From contig NZ_CAMYKO010000005.1 of NCBI RefSeq assembly GCF_947259025.1, forward strand, positions 372,001 to 436,000: a DNA stretch of 64,000 nucleotides. The letters are read 5' to 3'. The position numbers and the translations under genes are program-made. This document shows positions 10,229-18,908 of this stretch, piece by piece (position 1 is the first letter of the stretch; every line of letters begins with the position of its first letter). The notes beneath the pieces are model-generated. The model saw nothing but the letters and a program-made list of their open reading frames with translations. It was not told the origin of the DNA and made no database searches. Source of the stretch: an uncultured Methylophaga sp. GTDB taxonomy: Bacteria > Pseudomonadota > Gammaproteobacteria > Nitrosococcales > Methylophagaceae.

Positions 10229-10971
10229 TGAGCCTGGAAGGAAAAGTCGCACTGGTCACCGGTGCAACACGTGGTATCGGCCATGCCATCGCTTTGAGCC
10301 TGGGAGAGCAAGGCGCAACCGTGATCGGCACGGCGACCTCGCAAAACGGTGCCGACACCATCAGTGCTTACCTCAAGGAAGCTGGTGTCAATGGCAAGGG
10401 GCTGGTTCTGAATGTTACTGACAATGAGGCAATTGAAACCGCAGTCAGCAGCATTGAAGCTGATTTCGGTGCGCCCGACATTCTCGTCAACAACGCAGGG
10501 ATCACCCGCGATAATCTGCTGATGCGGATGAAAGACGAAGAGTGGGATGACATCATCAACACCAACCTCACCCCCATCTTCAAGCTCAGCAAACGCTGCC
10601 TGCGGGCGATGACCAAAGCGCGCTGGGGCCGCATTATTACCATCACTTCTGTTGTCGGTGCCATGGGCAATGCCGGTCAGTCCAACTACGCGGCAGCGAA
10701 AGCCGGCGTGATTGGTTTCAGCAAGTCGCTGGCCCGTGAAGTCGGTGCCCGCGGTATTACCGTTAATACCGTAGCACCAGGCTTTATCGATACCGATATG
10801 ACCAGCGGCCTGCCGGAAGCGCATAAAACAGCCTTGCTGGAACAGGTGCCACTGAAACGTCTGGGTGAACCGGAAGAAATCGCCGCGGCGGTCAGTTTCC
10901 TGGCCAGCCCCAACGCCGGTTATGTGACAGGGGAGACTCTGCATGTCAACGGCGGCATGTACATGAGTTAA
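10228..10971 (+). CDS. fabG: 3-oxoacyl-ACP reductase
   Basis: FabG reduces 3-oxoacyl-ACP with NADPH in each elongation cycle. The 247-residue short-chain dehydrogenase has the cofactor motif TGATRGIG (11-18), the NNAG motif (88-91) and the catalytic Ser141, Tyr154 and Lys158 (SNYAAAKAG). The ATG overlaps the fabD stop by one base (TAATG). A 140-base gap with its own promoter separates it from acpP. Confidence 0.97.
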   Translation: MSLEGKVALVTGATRGIGHAIALSLGEQGATVIGTATSQNGADTISAYLKEAGVNGKGLVLNVTDNEAIETAVSSIEADFGAPDILVNNAGITRDNLLMRMKDEEWDDIINTNLTPIFKLSKRCLRAMTKARWGRIITITSVVGAMGNAGQSNYAAAKAGVIGFSKSLAREVGARGITVNTVAPGFIDTDMTSGLPEAHKTALLEQVPLKRLGEPEEIAAAVSFLASPNAGYVTGETLHVNGGMYMS

Positions 10972-11036
10972 TGGCACTAAGCCACTGTTAAAAAAGAATT
11001 TAATTTCGGGGAGAAACTGGCCCGGCCGGGTTTAGC

Positions 11037-11063
11037 TTGTCTCCATGGTGCTGGCACTATAAA
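11037..11063 (+). promoter_or_regulatory. Candidate sigma-70 promoter for acpP
   Basis: TTGTCT (11037-11042) and TATAAA (11058-11063) are 15 bases apart, slightly short for sigma-70. They lie about 50 bases before the acpP start. A separate acpP promoter is expected because ACP is needed in large excess over the enzymes. Confidence 0.4.
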
Positions 11064-11111
11064 ATGCCTGCACATTGTTTAATGTATTAACCACCAAAGG
11101 AAACATTAGTT

Positions 11112-11348
11112 ATGAGTGATATCGAAGCTCGCGTAAGAGAAATTGTTGTTGAGCAATTGGGCGTCAATGCGGATGAAGTCACCGCCGATGCTTCATTTAT
11201 CGATGATCTGGGCGCAGACTCACTGGACACAGTAGAGCTGGTTATGGCGCTGGAAGAAGCATTCGAATGTGAAATCCCAGACGAAGAAGCTGAGAAAATC
11301 ACTACCGTCAAAGAAGCTGTCGCCTATATTAACGCTCACCAGTCTTAA
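11112..11348 (+). CDS. acpP: Acyl carrier protein
   Basis: ACP carries growing acyl chains on a 4'-phosphopantetheine arm. The product has 78 residues, is strongly acidic and has the attachment site Ser37 in [13 protein letters not shown]. The start follows AAAGGAAA. It lies between fabG and fabF as in E. coli. Confidence 0.98.
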   Translation: MSDIEARVREIVVEQLGVNADEVTADASFIDDLGADSLDTVELVMALEEAFECEIPDEEAEKITTVKEAVAYINAHQS

Positions 11349-11368
11349 TATAGCTGAAGGCTTGATGA

Positions 11369-11404
11369 ATAGCCGTCTAGTGTGTGCGCATGCTAGGCGG
11401 CTAT
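11369..11404 (+). terminator. Long hairpin between acpP and fabF, attenuator candidate
   Basis: ATAGCCGTCTAG (11369-11380) pairs with CTAGGCGGCTAT (11393-11404) in a 12-base stem with one G-U pair and a 12-base loop. It begins 20 bases after the acpP stop. The downstream GTTGTGT is not a strong T-run, so partial termination or 3'-end protection of acpP mRNA is more likely than full termination. Confidence 0.5.
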
Positions 11405-11457
11405 GTTGTGTATAGCCCTGTGCTATCAGTCCTTGCAGGTTTTGAGGGGAAATCCTG

Positions 11458-12699
11458 ATGTCTAAAAGACGCGTTGTAGTGACCGGCCTGGGTGCCGTCA
11501 CTCCGGTTGGCTTATCTGTGAAAGAAAGCTGGGAAAATATTGTGGCTGGCAAAAGCGGTGCCGCACCGCTGACTTTGTTTGATGTATCTGATTTCAGTGT
11601 TCAGTTCGGCGCCAGTGTCAAAAACTTTGATGTCACCACGGTGCTCCCCAAAAAAGATGCCCGTAAGATGGATACCTTCATCCATTACGGTATTGCTGCC
11701 GCCAAAGAAGCGATCGAAGACGCCGGACTGGAAGTGACTGAAGATAACGCTGAGCGTATTGGTGTTTCTATTGGTTCTGGTATCGGCGGTTTGCCCGGTA
11801 TCGAAGAAGGCTATGACAGTTACCTGCAGGGTGGCCCGCGCAAGATTTCGCCGTTCTTTGTGCCCAGCAATATTATTAATATGATCTCCGGCAATCTGTC
11901 GATCATGTACGGCATGAAAGGGCCCAATACCGCTATCGTCACCGCCTGTTCCACTGGCACCCATTCCATCTCTGCCGCAGGTCGCATGATCCAGTATGGC
12001 GAAGCTGATGTGATGATTGCCGGCGGTGCGGAAATGGCGACCTCCAAAACCGGTCTGGGTGGCTTTGCTGCTGCCCGCGCTTTGTCCACCCGTAACGACA
12101 ACCCGGAAGGCGCCAGCCGCCCCTGGGATAAAGATCGTGATGGCTTTGTACTCGGCGATGGCGCCGGTGTGCTGGTACTGGAAGAGTATGAACATGCGGT
12201 GGCCCGCGGTGCGACTATCTATGCCGAACTCGCCGGTTCCGGCATGAGCAGTGATGCCTACCACATGACCATGCCATCTAAAGGCGGTGAAGGTGCGGCT
12301 CGTTGCATGAAAAACGCAATGAAAGACGCAGCGCTTAATGCCGATGAGATTGACTACATCAATGCTCACGGCACCTCGACCCCGGCCGGTGACGTGGCAG
12401 AAACCATGGCGATCAAAACGGCACTGGGTGATGCTGCGGCCAAAACAGCTGTCAGTTCCACCAAATCCATGATTGGCCATTTGCTGGGTGCTGCCGGTGG
12501 TGTAGAAGCCGTGTTCAGCGTGTTGTCTATTCGTGATCAGGTGGCACCACCGACGATTAACCTCGATAACCCGGACGAAGCCTGCGATCTGGATTATGTG
12601 CCGCACACTGCACGCCAGATGCCCATTAATGTCGCTATGTCCAACTCCTTTGGTTTTGGTGGCACAAACGGCACCGTTATTTTCAAGAAAATAAACTGA
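11458..12699 (+). CDS. fabF: 3-oxoacyl-ACP synthase II (KAS II)
   Basis: FabF condenses acyl-ACP with malonyl-ACP during chain elongation. The 413-residue product starts [18 protein letters not shown]. The triad is Cys164 in [10 protein letters not shown], one His in [11 protein letters not shown] and one His in [12 protein letters not shown]. Length matches E. coli FabF (413). The ATG follows GAGGGGAAA. Confidence 0.98.
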   Translation: MSKRRVVVTGLGAVTPVGLSVKESWENIVAGKSGAAPLTLFDVSDFSVQFGASVKNFDVTTVLPKKDARKMDTFIHYGIAAAKEAIEDAGLEVTEDNAERIGVSIGSGIGGLPGIEEGYDSYLQGGPRKISPFFVPSNIINMISGNLSIMYGMKGPNTAIVTACSTGTHSISAAGRMIQYGEADVMIAGGAEMATSKTGLGGFAAARALSTRNDNPEGASRPWDKDRDGFVLGDGAGVLVLEEYEHAVARGATIYAELAGSGMSSDAYHMTMPSKGGEGAARCMKNAMKDAALNADEIDYINAHGTSTPAGDVAETMAIKTALGDAAAKTAVSSTKSMIGHLLGAAGGVEAVFSVLSIRDQVAPPTINLDNPDEACDLDYVPHTARQMPINVAMSNSFGFGGTNGTVIFKKIN

Positions 12700-12715
12700 T
12701 ACCCGGAGTTGCCCG

Positions 12716-13534
12716 GTGATTCTGATAAACGGCCAACCCGATAACAGAATCCCTGTCAGCGACCGTGGTCTGCAATACGGCGACGGGGTATTTGAAACGC
12801 TGGCATTCCGTGATGGTGAACTGGAACTGCTGGACGCGCATCTGGCCCGGCTGATGCTGGGCTGTGAGCGTCTGGGTATCGCTTTTCACGAGGCTGACAA
12901 GCTCAGACTGGAGCTGGCAACACTCTGTGCCCAGACCGCAGAAGACAGCGTTATCAAGATTATCCTGACCCGCGGTGCTGGCGGCCGCGGCTATAAGGCC
13001 CCCGCAGAGCCTGAAACGCTGCGTATCCTCTCATCGCATTCCATGCCTGACTACCCGGATAATTGCCTGTCCGGCATTCATGTGCGTCAGTGTCAGCAGC
13101 GCCTCGGACTCAATCCGGCTTTGGCTGGTATTAAACATCTGAACCGGCTGGAACAGGTACTGGCCCGCAGTGAGTGGGACGATGACAGCATCCGCGAAGG
13201 CTTGATGCTGGATATCAATGACCGTCTGGTCGAAGGCACCATGAGCAACCTGTTTCTGGTGCGCGACGGTGCTTTGCTTACGCCGCCTATCAGCGATGCC
13301 GGTATCGCCGGTGTCATGCGTGCCAAAGTCATGGAGCTCGCGCGTGAACAGCATATCCCGGTGTTTGAAACAGTCCTCACGCTGGCAGAACTGGCCTCGG
13401 CAGAAGAGGTGTTTGTGACCAATAGCATCATCCAGATCTGGCCGGTCATTTTGAACACCAGCAGTGGACAAAGCTGGCCTTTCGGTCCGGTCACCCATCA
13501 ATTACAGTCAGCCCTGCAGGCAATGCGTCTTTGA
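12716..13534 (+). CDS. pabC: Aminodeoxychorismate lyase
   Basis: PabC is a PLP enzyme that releases pyruvate from 4-amino-4-deoxychorismate to give p-aminobenzoate for folate. The 272-residue class IV aminotransferase-fold protein has SDRGLQYGDGVFETL near the start, the PLP lysine in IKHLNRLEQ and the phosphate-binding EGTMSNLFLV. The start is GTG at 12716, preceded by CCGGAG. It sits between fabF and mltG, as in E. coli. Confidence 0.95.
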   Translation: MILINGQPDNRIPVSDRGLQYGDGVFETLAFRDGELELLDAHLARLMLGCERLGIAFHEADKLRLELATLCAQTAEDSVIKIILTRGAGGRGYKAPAEPETLRILSSHSMPDYPDNCLSGIHVRQCQQRLGLNPALAGIKHLNRLEQVLARSEWDDDSIREGLMLDINDRLVEGTMSNLFLVRDGALLTPPISDAGIAGVMRAKVMELAREQHIPVFETVLTLAELASAEEVFVTNSIIQIWPVILNTSSGQSWPFGPVTHQLQSALQAMRL

Positions 13535-13535
13535 A

Positions 13536-14546
13536 ATGAAACGATTTATCATAATAAAAGCGATTATCCCGGCACTGATTCTGGCTGCTATCTGCAGCTA
13601 TGGCCTGTTGCAGTATCAGCGTTTTATCGATCAGCCATTGCAGCTTGATACGCCGTTTATATTTAGTGTTGAACCGGGCAGCAACCTGAAAACCATCAGC
13701 GAAGACCTGCAGCAGCAGGGACTGACCACGATGCCGCCTTTATATCTGCAGTTGTATGGCCGGATGACAGGGCAGGCGCACCAGATCAAAGCCGGGGAGT
13801 ATCGGGTCGAACCCGAAACCACCTTACCGCAACTGCTGGAGCAGATGGTATCGGGCAAAGTGGTCATGAACGCTTTGACCATCGTTGAGGGCATGACCAC
13901 CCGTGAACTGATTGATGCAGTCCATGCCCATCCCAAAATCGTTAAAACACTGGAGACTATCGACGAAAAGGCCGTGATGACGGCCCTGGGCGAACCGGAG
14001 AAAAACGGCGAAGGCTGGTTTTTGCCGGAAACCTATCACTTTCCTTCCGGCACCAGTGATATCGATTTTCTTGAGCGTGCCTACCAGCAGATGCAGGTGT
14101 CTTTGCAGCAAGCCTGGGCACAGCGTGACGAGGACTTACCTTATGAGACGCCTTATGAGGCGCTGATTATGGCCTCCATTATCGAAAAAGAATCAGGTAT
14201 CGCAGAAGAAAGGCCACAAATAGCCGGCGTGTTTGTCAGGCGCCTTGAAAAAGGCATGCGCCTGCAGACCGATCCGACGGTGATTTATGGTATGGGTGAC
14301 AAGTTTGATGGTAATCTGCGACGTAAAGATTTGCGAACCGATACGCCGCATAACACCTACACTCGCGCTGGTCTGCCGCCGACACCGATTTGTCTGCCCA
14401 GTATCGAGTCCATCGAAGCAGCTTTGCACCCGGCTGATGGTGATAGTCTGTATTTTGTTGCTACCGGCAAGGAGGGGCGCCATGTTTTTTCCGCCACATT
14501 GCGCGAGCACAATAATGCCGTCAGGAAATATCAGCTCAAAAAATAA
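13536..14546 (+). CDS. mltG: Endolytic murein transglycosylase MltG
   Basis: MltG is an inner-membrane lytic transglycosylase that cuts nascent glycan strands and is proposed to terminate peptidoglycan polymerisation. The 336-residue product has one N-terminal membrane anchor (about residues 7-25), a LysM-like region and the YceG domain. The catalytic glutamate lies in ASIIEKESG, followed by RLEKGMRLQTDPTVIYG. The ATG at 13536 lies one base after the pabC stop; the frame runs open further upstream but inside pabC. The stop overlaps the tmk start by one base. Confidence 0.95.
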   Translation: MKRFIIIKAIIPALILAAICSYGLLQYQRFIDQPLQLDTPFIFSVEPGSNLKTISEDLQQQGLTTMPPLYLQLYGRMTGQAHQIKAGEYRVEPETTLPQLLEQMVSGKVVMNALTIVEGMTTRELIDAVHAHPKIVKTLETIDEKAVMTALGEPEKNGEGWFLPETYHFPSGTSDIDFLERAYQQMQVSLQQAWAQRDEDLPYETPYEALIMASIIEKESGIAEERPQIAGVFVRRLEKGMRLQTDPTVIYGMGDKFDGNLRRKDLRTDTPHNTYTRAGLPPTPICLPSIESIEAALHPADGDSLYFVATGKEGRHVFSATLREHNNAVRKYQLKK

Positions 14547-15172
14547 TGAACGCTAAATTTATCAGCATTGAAGGCATTGAGGGGGCGGGCAAGTCCACCC
14601 AGATAAGCTTTATCCAGCAATTTCTGGAGCAGCATGGTAAGCGGGTTGTTGTTACCCGTGAACCGGGTGGCACGGAACTGGGCGAACAAGTCCGTGAATT
14701 GCTGCTAATGCCCCGTGAAACCGGGATGAGCCATGATGCAGAGTTGCTGTTAATGTTTGCTGCCCGCGCCGAACATATCCACCAGGTGATCAAACCGGCT
14801 TTGCAGCGCGGCGACTGGGTATTATGCGATCGTTTCGTTGATGCCACCTTTGCCTACCAGGGTGGGGGACGCGGCATTCCAGCCGCGCGGATTCAAACAG
14901 TCTCTGACTGGACCTTGAATACGCTGCAGACCGATTTGACGCTGTTGTTTGATCTGCCGGTAAATATCGGTCAGCAACGCGTGGTCAAACGCCAGCAGCA
15001 AAAAGACCGCTTTGAACAGGAAAAAGCCGATTTTTTCCAGCAGATTCGTGACTGCTATCTGCAACGGGCAGCAGACGAACCGGATCGCATCCGAACGATA
15101 GATGCCAGTCATGATATCGATACCATCCAGCAACAACTGCGCGATATTCTGACGGGGCTGCTGGCGTCGTGA
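14546..15172 (+). CDS. tmk: Thymidylate kinase
   Basis: Tmk phosphorylates dTMP to dTDP. The 208-residue product has the P-loop EGIEGAGKST, the DR motif in CDRFVDATFAYQGGGRG and a C-terminal LID region rich in Gln and Arg. The ATG overlaps the mltG stop (TAATG) and the end overlaps holB by four bases, so mltG, tmk and holB are probably translated in concert. Confidence 0.97.
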   Translation: MNAKFISIEGIEGAGKSTQISFIQQFLEQHGKRVVVTREPGGTELGEQVRELLLMPRETGMSHDAELLLMFAARAEHIHQVIKPALQRGDWVLCDRFVDATFAYQGGGRGIPAARIQTVSDWTLNTLQTDLTLLFDLPVNIGQQRVVKRQQQKDRFEQEKADFFQQIRDCYLQRAADEPDRIRTIDASHDIDTIQQQLRDILTGLLAS

Positions 15173-16152
15173 GCGGCAAAGCACTGCATAGCTGGCATCA
15201 AAAACCCTGGCAGCATGTTCAGACGATGCTGCAGCAAAGTCGCTTGCCTCATGCCTTGTTGATAAGTGGTATCGACGGTTTAGGCAAGATGGCCTTTGCT
15301 GAAAGGCTGGTTGCCAGCCTGCTCTGTATTCAGCCTGATGCACAGTTTAATGCCTGTGGTCATTGCCATAGTTGCCAGTTGCTGGCAGCCCAGTCCCACC
15401 CGGATCACCTGCTGGTTGCGCCGGAAGACAGGGGCAAACAAATCAAAGTCGATCAAATCCGCAGCCTCAAACAAAGCCAGACTCTGATGCCCAAAGTGTC
15501 TGCCGCCAAAACTGTCTTGATCAGCGAAGCGGATCAGATGAATATCTCGGCCTTCAATAGTCTGCTGAAACTGCTGGAAGAGCCGCAGCCGGACTCCACC
15601 CTAATCCTGCTGTCGAACAATCCTCAGCAACTGCCGATCACTATCAAAAGTCGTTGCCAGAATGTCGTCATTCCCATACCTGACACTGATCAGGCGATGG
15701 CGTACTTGCGTGCTCAAGATCCGGCAATGCAGGACAAACATTGGCAGGCTTTATTAAAGCTGACACAGGGCGCGCCACTGGCCGCGCTGTCGCTGGGCGA
15801 CGCGGGGCTGGAACAAAGCCGCCAGGTGACGGCGGATATCGCCTTGCTGATGCAGGGACAGGGCAACCCGGTACAGATGGCGGCAGACTGGCAACAGTAT
15901 GATTTAAAATCGGTTTTACTGCAGATTCAGTCAATGATGCAGAGTAAAATCGGCCAGTTGTTGATGACAGTTGATAACTGCTCAGTCAGCTTGTTGCGTC
16001 CATACTGGTCAATAGTCGATTGCATCACTGATACTTTAAAGTTAATATCATCTCAAAATAACCCAAACAAGATATTGTTAATAGAGGATTTTATGGTGAC
16101 GGTAATGCAGCATGCTGAACAGATCCATAAGCTTCAGGGAACTCACAGGTAA
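15169..16152 (+). CDS. holB: DNA polymerase III subunit delta prime
   Basis: The delta-prime subunit is part of the clamp-loader complex that places the beta clamp on DNA. The 327-residue product has a P-loop-like GIDGLGKMAFA and the zinc-binding cysteines CGHCHSCQ at about residues 63-70. AAA+ sensor features follow in FNSLLKLLEEPQPDSTLILLSNN. The GTG start overlaps tmk (GTGA). The C-terminal third is weakly conserved, as usual for this subunit. Confidence 0.95.
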   Translation: MSGKALHSWHQKPWQHVQTMLQQSRLPHALLISGIDGLGKMAFAERLVASLLCIQPDAQFNACGHCHSCQLLAAQSHPDHLLVAPEDRGKQIKVDQIRSLKQSQTLMPKVSAAKTVLISEADQMNISAFNSLLKLLEEPQPDSTLILLSNNPQQLPITIKSRCQNVVIPIPDTDQAMAYLRAQDPAMQDKHWQALLKLTQGAPLAALSLGDAGLEQSRQVTADIALLMQGQGNPVQMAADWQQYDLKSVLLQIQSMMQSKIGQLLMTVDNCSVSLLRPYWSIVDCITDTLKLISSQNNPNKILLIEDFMVTVMQHAEQIHKLQGTHR

Positions 16153-16157
16153 TCGCT

Positions 16158-16511
16158 ATGGCTATGAACCCACGCAAAGGCATTCTGTCTTTAAAAATTA
16201 CCGACCAGAATATGCTCTATCACTCCTACATGCCGTTTCTGAAAAATGGCGGTCTGTTTATTCCCACCAACAAGGGCTATCAGGTAGGGGAAGAAGTGTT
16301 CATTTTGCTGACCCTGATGGATGAGGCAGAAAAACTGCCCGTGGCCGGCAATATCGTCTGGATCACCCCGCGGGGCGCCCAGGGCAACCAGGCTGCCGGT
16401 ATCGGCGTTCATTTCAGCGATATCGACGGTGGTGCTTCGGTCGTTCGGGGTAAAATCGAAAACTATCTGGTGGACAAACTCAAGTCCGACAAAGCAACCT
16501 ACACCATGTAA
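16158..16511 (+). CDS. pilZ: PilZ-family type IV pilus protein
   Basis: PilZ is a small cytoplasmic protein needed for type IV pilus assembly through PilB and FimX partners in Xanthomonas and Pseudomonas. The 117-residue product contains the PilZ fold (ILSLKITDQNMLYHSYMPF, then GNIVWITPRG and GIGVHF). It lacks the RxxxR and DxSxxG c-di-GMP binding motifs, like other type IV pilus PilZ proteins. The gene follows holB by five bases, its standard place in Pseudomonas. No pilus structural genes are in the window. Confidence 0.9.
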   Translation: MAMNPRKGILSLKITDQNMLYHSYMPFLKNGGLFIPTNKGYQVGEEVFILLTLMDEAEKLPVAGNIVWITPRGAQGNQAAGIGVHFSDIDGGASVVRGKIENYLVDKLKSDKATYTM

Positions 16512-16537
16512 GACCAACCCACAGCTACAAGTTTTTT

Positions 16538-17311
16538 ATGTATATCGACTCACATTGTCATCTGAACATGCTGGCCGATGAACCGGGCGGTATTGACGCC
16601 ATGGTTAACGAAGCCAGTGAAAGCGGCATCGAACACATTCTCTGTATTGCCATCGACAAGGCAAGCTGCGATGAAGTCAAATCGATTGCCGACCGTTATC
16701 CCCACATCACGGCCAGTGTCGGCATTCATCCCAATGTTGATAAAGCTGAGCAATTTACTTTGGAAGAGCTGGTCGCGCAGGCCGCACACCCCAAAGTGAT
16801 TGCCATTGGTGAGACCGGACTCGACTATTTTCGCAGCGAGGGCGATCTGGCCTGGCAGCGTGACCGCTTCCGTGTGCATATTGAGGCTGCCAAACAAACA
16901 CAGAAACCGCTGATTATCCATACTCGCGAGGCACGGGCTGACACCATGGATATCCTGGAAAATGAGCAGGCCGAAAAAGCCGGCGGCATCATTCACTGCT
17001 TTACTGAAAACTGGGAAACGGCCAAACGCGCGCTGGATATCGGCTTTTACATCTCCCTGTCAGGTATCGTCACCTTCAAAAATGCCCGTGAGCTGCAGGA
17101 TGTCGCCAAAAAGCTGCCACTGGATCGCATTCTGATAGAGACCGACTCTCCCTATCTGGCACCGGTACCGCACCGCGGCAAAACCAATAAACCGGTGTTT
17201 GTAAAACATGTTGCTGAGTTTCTGGCAGAACTTCGTGGTGACACGGTAGACAATATTGCCGCCACCACCACGGCTAACTTCCAACGCCTGTTTCCGTCCA
17301 CTGCCCAGTGA
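16538..17311 (+). CDS. TatD-family metal-dependent DNase (YcfH type)
   Basis: TatD-family proteins are TIM-barrel metallohydrolases with 3'-5' exonuclease activity. Metal ligands are visible in DSHCHLN (residues 3-9), GETGLDYFR, IIHTREA, HCFT and IETDSPYLAP. The 257-residue length fits. It lies next to holB and pilZ, as ycfH does in E. coli. The true substrate in the cell is not settled for this branch. The stop overlaps the next gene by four bases. Confidence 0.92.
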   Translation: MYIDSHCHLNMLADEPGGIDAMVNEASESGIEHILCIAIDKASCDEVKSIADRYPHITASVGIHPNVDKAEQFTLEELVAQAAHPKVIAIGETGLDYFRSEGDLAWQRDRFRVHIEAAKQTQKPLIIHTREARADTMDILENEQAEKAGGIIHCFTENWETAKRALDIGFYISLSGIVTFKNARELQDVAKKLPLDRILIETDSPYLAPVPHRGKTNKPVFVKHVAEFLAELRGDTVDNIAATTTANFQRLFPSTAQ

Positions 17312-17943
17312 AATCAGTGAAATCGAGTCGCTTTAGCCAGTGGCTAGCCATCTGCCTGCTGGTTGTACTCAGTGCCTGCGGCAGTGGTGAGCCATCACAA
17401 CAACTCGCCCCCCTGGGGCAGGATGCGATTATTCTGGCTTTTGGTGACAGCCTGACCTACGGCACCGGTGCCAATCATCAAACCGAGAGTTATCCTGCAG
17501 TCCTGGCACAGCTCAGTGGTAAAACGGTGATCAATGCCGGCGTGCCGGGCGAAGTCAGTGGGGAAGGGCTATCACGACTGAAATCTTTGCTCAATGAGCA
17601 TCAGCCAGAGCTGGTGCTACTCTGCCACGGTGGCAATGACTTGCTGCGTAAACTGGACACCGATGTCCTTAAGGATAATTTGCGGCAGATGATTCACCTT
17701 ATCAGAGAGCAGGGCGCTCAAGTGGTGATGTTATCTGTACCCAAGCCCGGTGTTTTTCTGAAAGCCGCACCGCTGTATCAGGAACTGGCCTCGACACAAC
17801 AAGTTTTGCTGGATAATGAGACTATTACAGATATCGAGTCTCAGTCTTCACTCAAGTCAGACCCGATACACCCCAATGCAGAAGGCTACCGGCAGTTAGC
17901 GGAAAAGCTGCATCAGTTACTGGATAGGGTAGGCGCTTTTTAA
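17308..17943 (+). CDS. SGNH/GDSL-family lipoprotein esterase (TesA-like)
   Basis: SGNH hydrolases cleave esters or thioesters; TesA is the multifunctional periplasmic thioesterase, arylesterase and lysophospholipase. The 211-residue product has a signal peptide ending in the lipobox LSAC (residues 22-25), so it is probably a lipoprotein. Block I is FGDSLTYG, the oxyanion Asn is in GGND, and block V is DPIHPNAEGY with the Asp and His of the triad. The GTG start overlaps the TatD gene; a second GTG lies three codons later. It converges on the next gene with a 4-base overlap at the stops. Confidence 0.85.
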   Translation: MKSVKSSRFSQWLAICLLVVLSACGSGEPSQQLAPLGQDAIILAFGDSLTYGTGANHQTESYPAVLAQLSGKTVINAGVPGEVSGEGLSRLKSLLNEHQPELVLLCHGGNDLLRKLDTDVLKDNLRQMIHLIREQGAQVVMLSVPKPGVFLKAAPLYQELASTQQVLLDNETITDIESQSSLKSDPIHPNAEGYRQLAEKLHQLLDRVGAF

Positions 17944-18890
17944 ATGACGCCAGACTCGCCCGTGATTTGTTCACTGATATCGCTGCTGACAACAACCCGG
18001 TTTCGACCTTCAGCTTTGGCCTGATAGAGCGCCTCGTCAGCCTTTGCAACGACAGGTTCAATCGCCAGTTCGCTGCTGGGTGTCAGCACGTGTACACCAA
18101 TACTGGCTGTAATTGTCAGCTCCACACGACCTACCCTGACAGTTTGCTCAGCGACAGCCTGGCGAACTCTGTCAAACAAGATTCGGGCTTTCTCAGCATT
18201 TTCGATTTCAGTGATCAACATGAACTCTTCACCACCATAACGGGAGACGATGTCATAAGGTCGCAGCGTTTTACTTAAAGTATCGGCAAAATGCTGAAGC
18301 ACTCTATCGCCCGCCTGGTGACCATATTCATCGTTGACCTTCTTGAAAAAATCAATATCGATGAGCGCCAGCGCGATATTCTGATCACGGCGCATCATTC
18401 GTTCTACTTCCACCATAAAACTGGCCTGCCCGGCGCGGCGATTAAGCACACCGGTTAACTCATCATAATAAGCCAGTTTTTCCAGCACCCGGTTGGAGTA
18501 TTTGAGCTTCTCCTGAGTATCAATAATACGACGGGCGACGGCATATTTCGCACTGAGAAAATGACCATCGATGGGTTTAGTGATGTAATCATCCGCGCCA
18601 TAAGAAAGCGCTTCGATGATCTTCTGTTCTTGTTCGTAGGCTGAAATGATAATGACGTAAGGATGATAATCTTCTGTATGAGTCTCACGGAGCAATGTGG
18701 CGACTTCAACACCAGTAAGACCGGGCATATTCCAGTCGAGAAGAATAAAATCGGGTGGCGTGTCTGACTGGATTATGTCCAGTGCCTGATTACCGGTCTC
18801 GGCTTCGATAATCTCGCAGTCATGGGGTTTGAGAAGACCGCGCAGGGTAAGCCGGCTGGTTAGTTCGTCATCGGCGATCAACACTCTCAT
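17940..18890 (-). CDS. REC-GGDEF response regulator, probable diguanylate cyclase
   Basis: This protein is predicted to make cyclic di-GMP when phosphorylated. The 316-residue product has an N-terminal receiver domain (1-120) with acidic residues DDE at 7-9, phosphoacceptor Asp52 and Lys105. A GGDEF domain (about 145-305) follows with an intact GGEEF active site at 219-223. A product-inhibition I-site RxxD is present at 210-213, five residues before it. No DNA-binding domain is present. It is the last of three minus-strand genes with short gaps (18 and 5 bases), downstream of the HPt protein that could phosphorylate it. Confidence 0.93.
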   Translation of the reverse strand: MRVLIADDELTSRLTLRGLLKPHDCEIIEAETGNQALDIIQSDTPPDFILLDWNMPGLTGVEVATLLRETHTEDYHPYVIIISAYEQEQKIIEALSYGADDYITKPIDGHFLSAKYAVARRIIDTQEKLKYSNRVLEKLAYYDELTGVLNRRAGQASFMVEVERMMRRDQNIALALIDIDFFKKVNDEYGHQAGDRVLQHFADTLSKTLRPYDIVSRYGGEEFMLITEIENAEKARILFDRVRQAVAEQTVRVGRVELTITASIGVHVLTPSSELAIEPVVAKADEALYQAKAEGRNRVVVSSDISEQITGESGVI

Positions 18891-18908
18891 TGGCTTTGGG
18901 AGACTTGA

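Noticed and set aside
10069-10977. 302-codon open frame on the minus strand
   Set aside because: It covers fabG and the end of fabD in antisense and shows no motif of its own.
11512-12606. 364-codon open frame on the minus strand
   Set aside because: It lies wholly inside fabF on the opposite strand and reads as His/Thr-rich shadow sequence.
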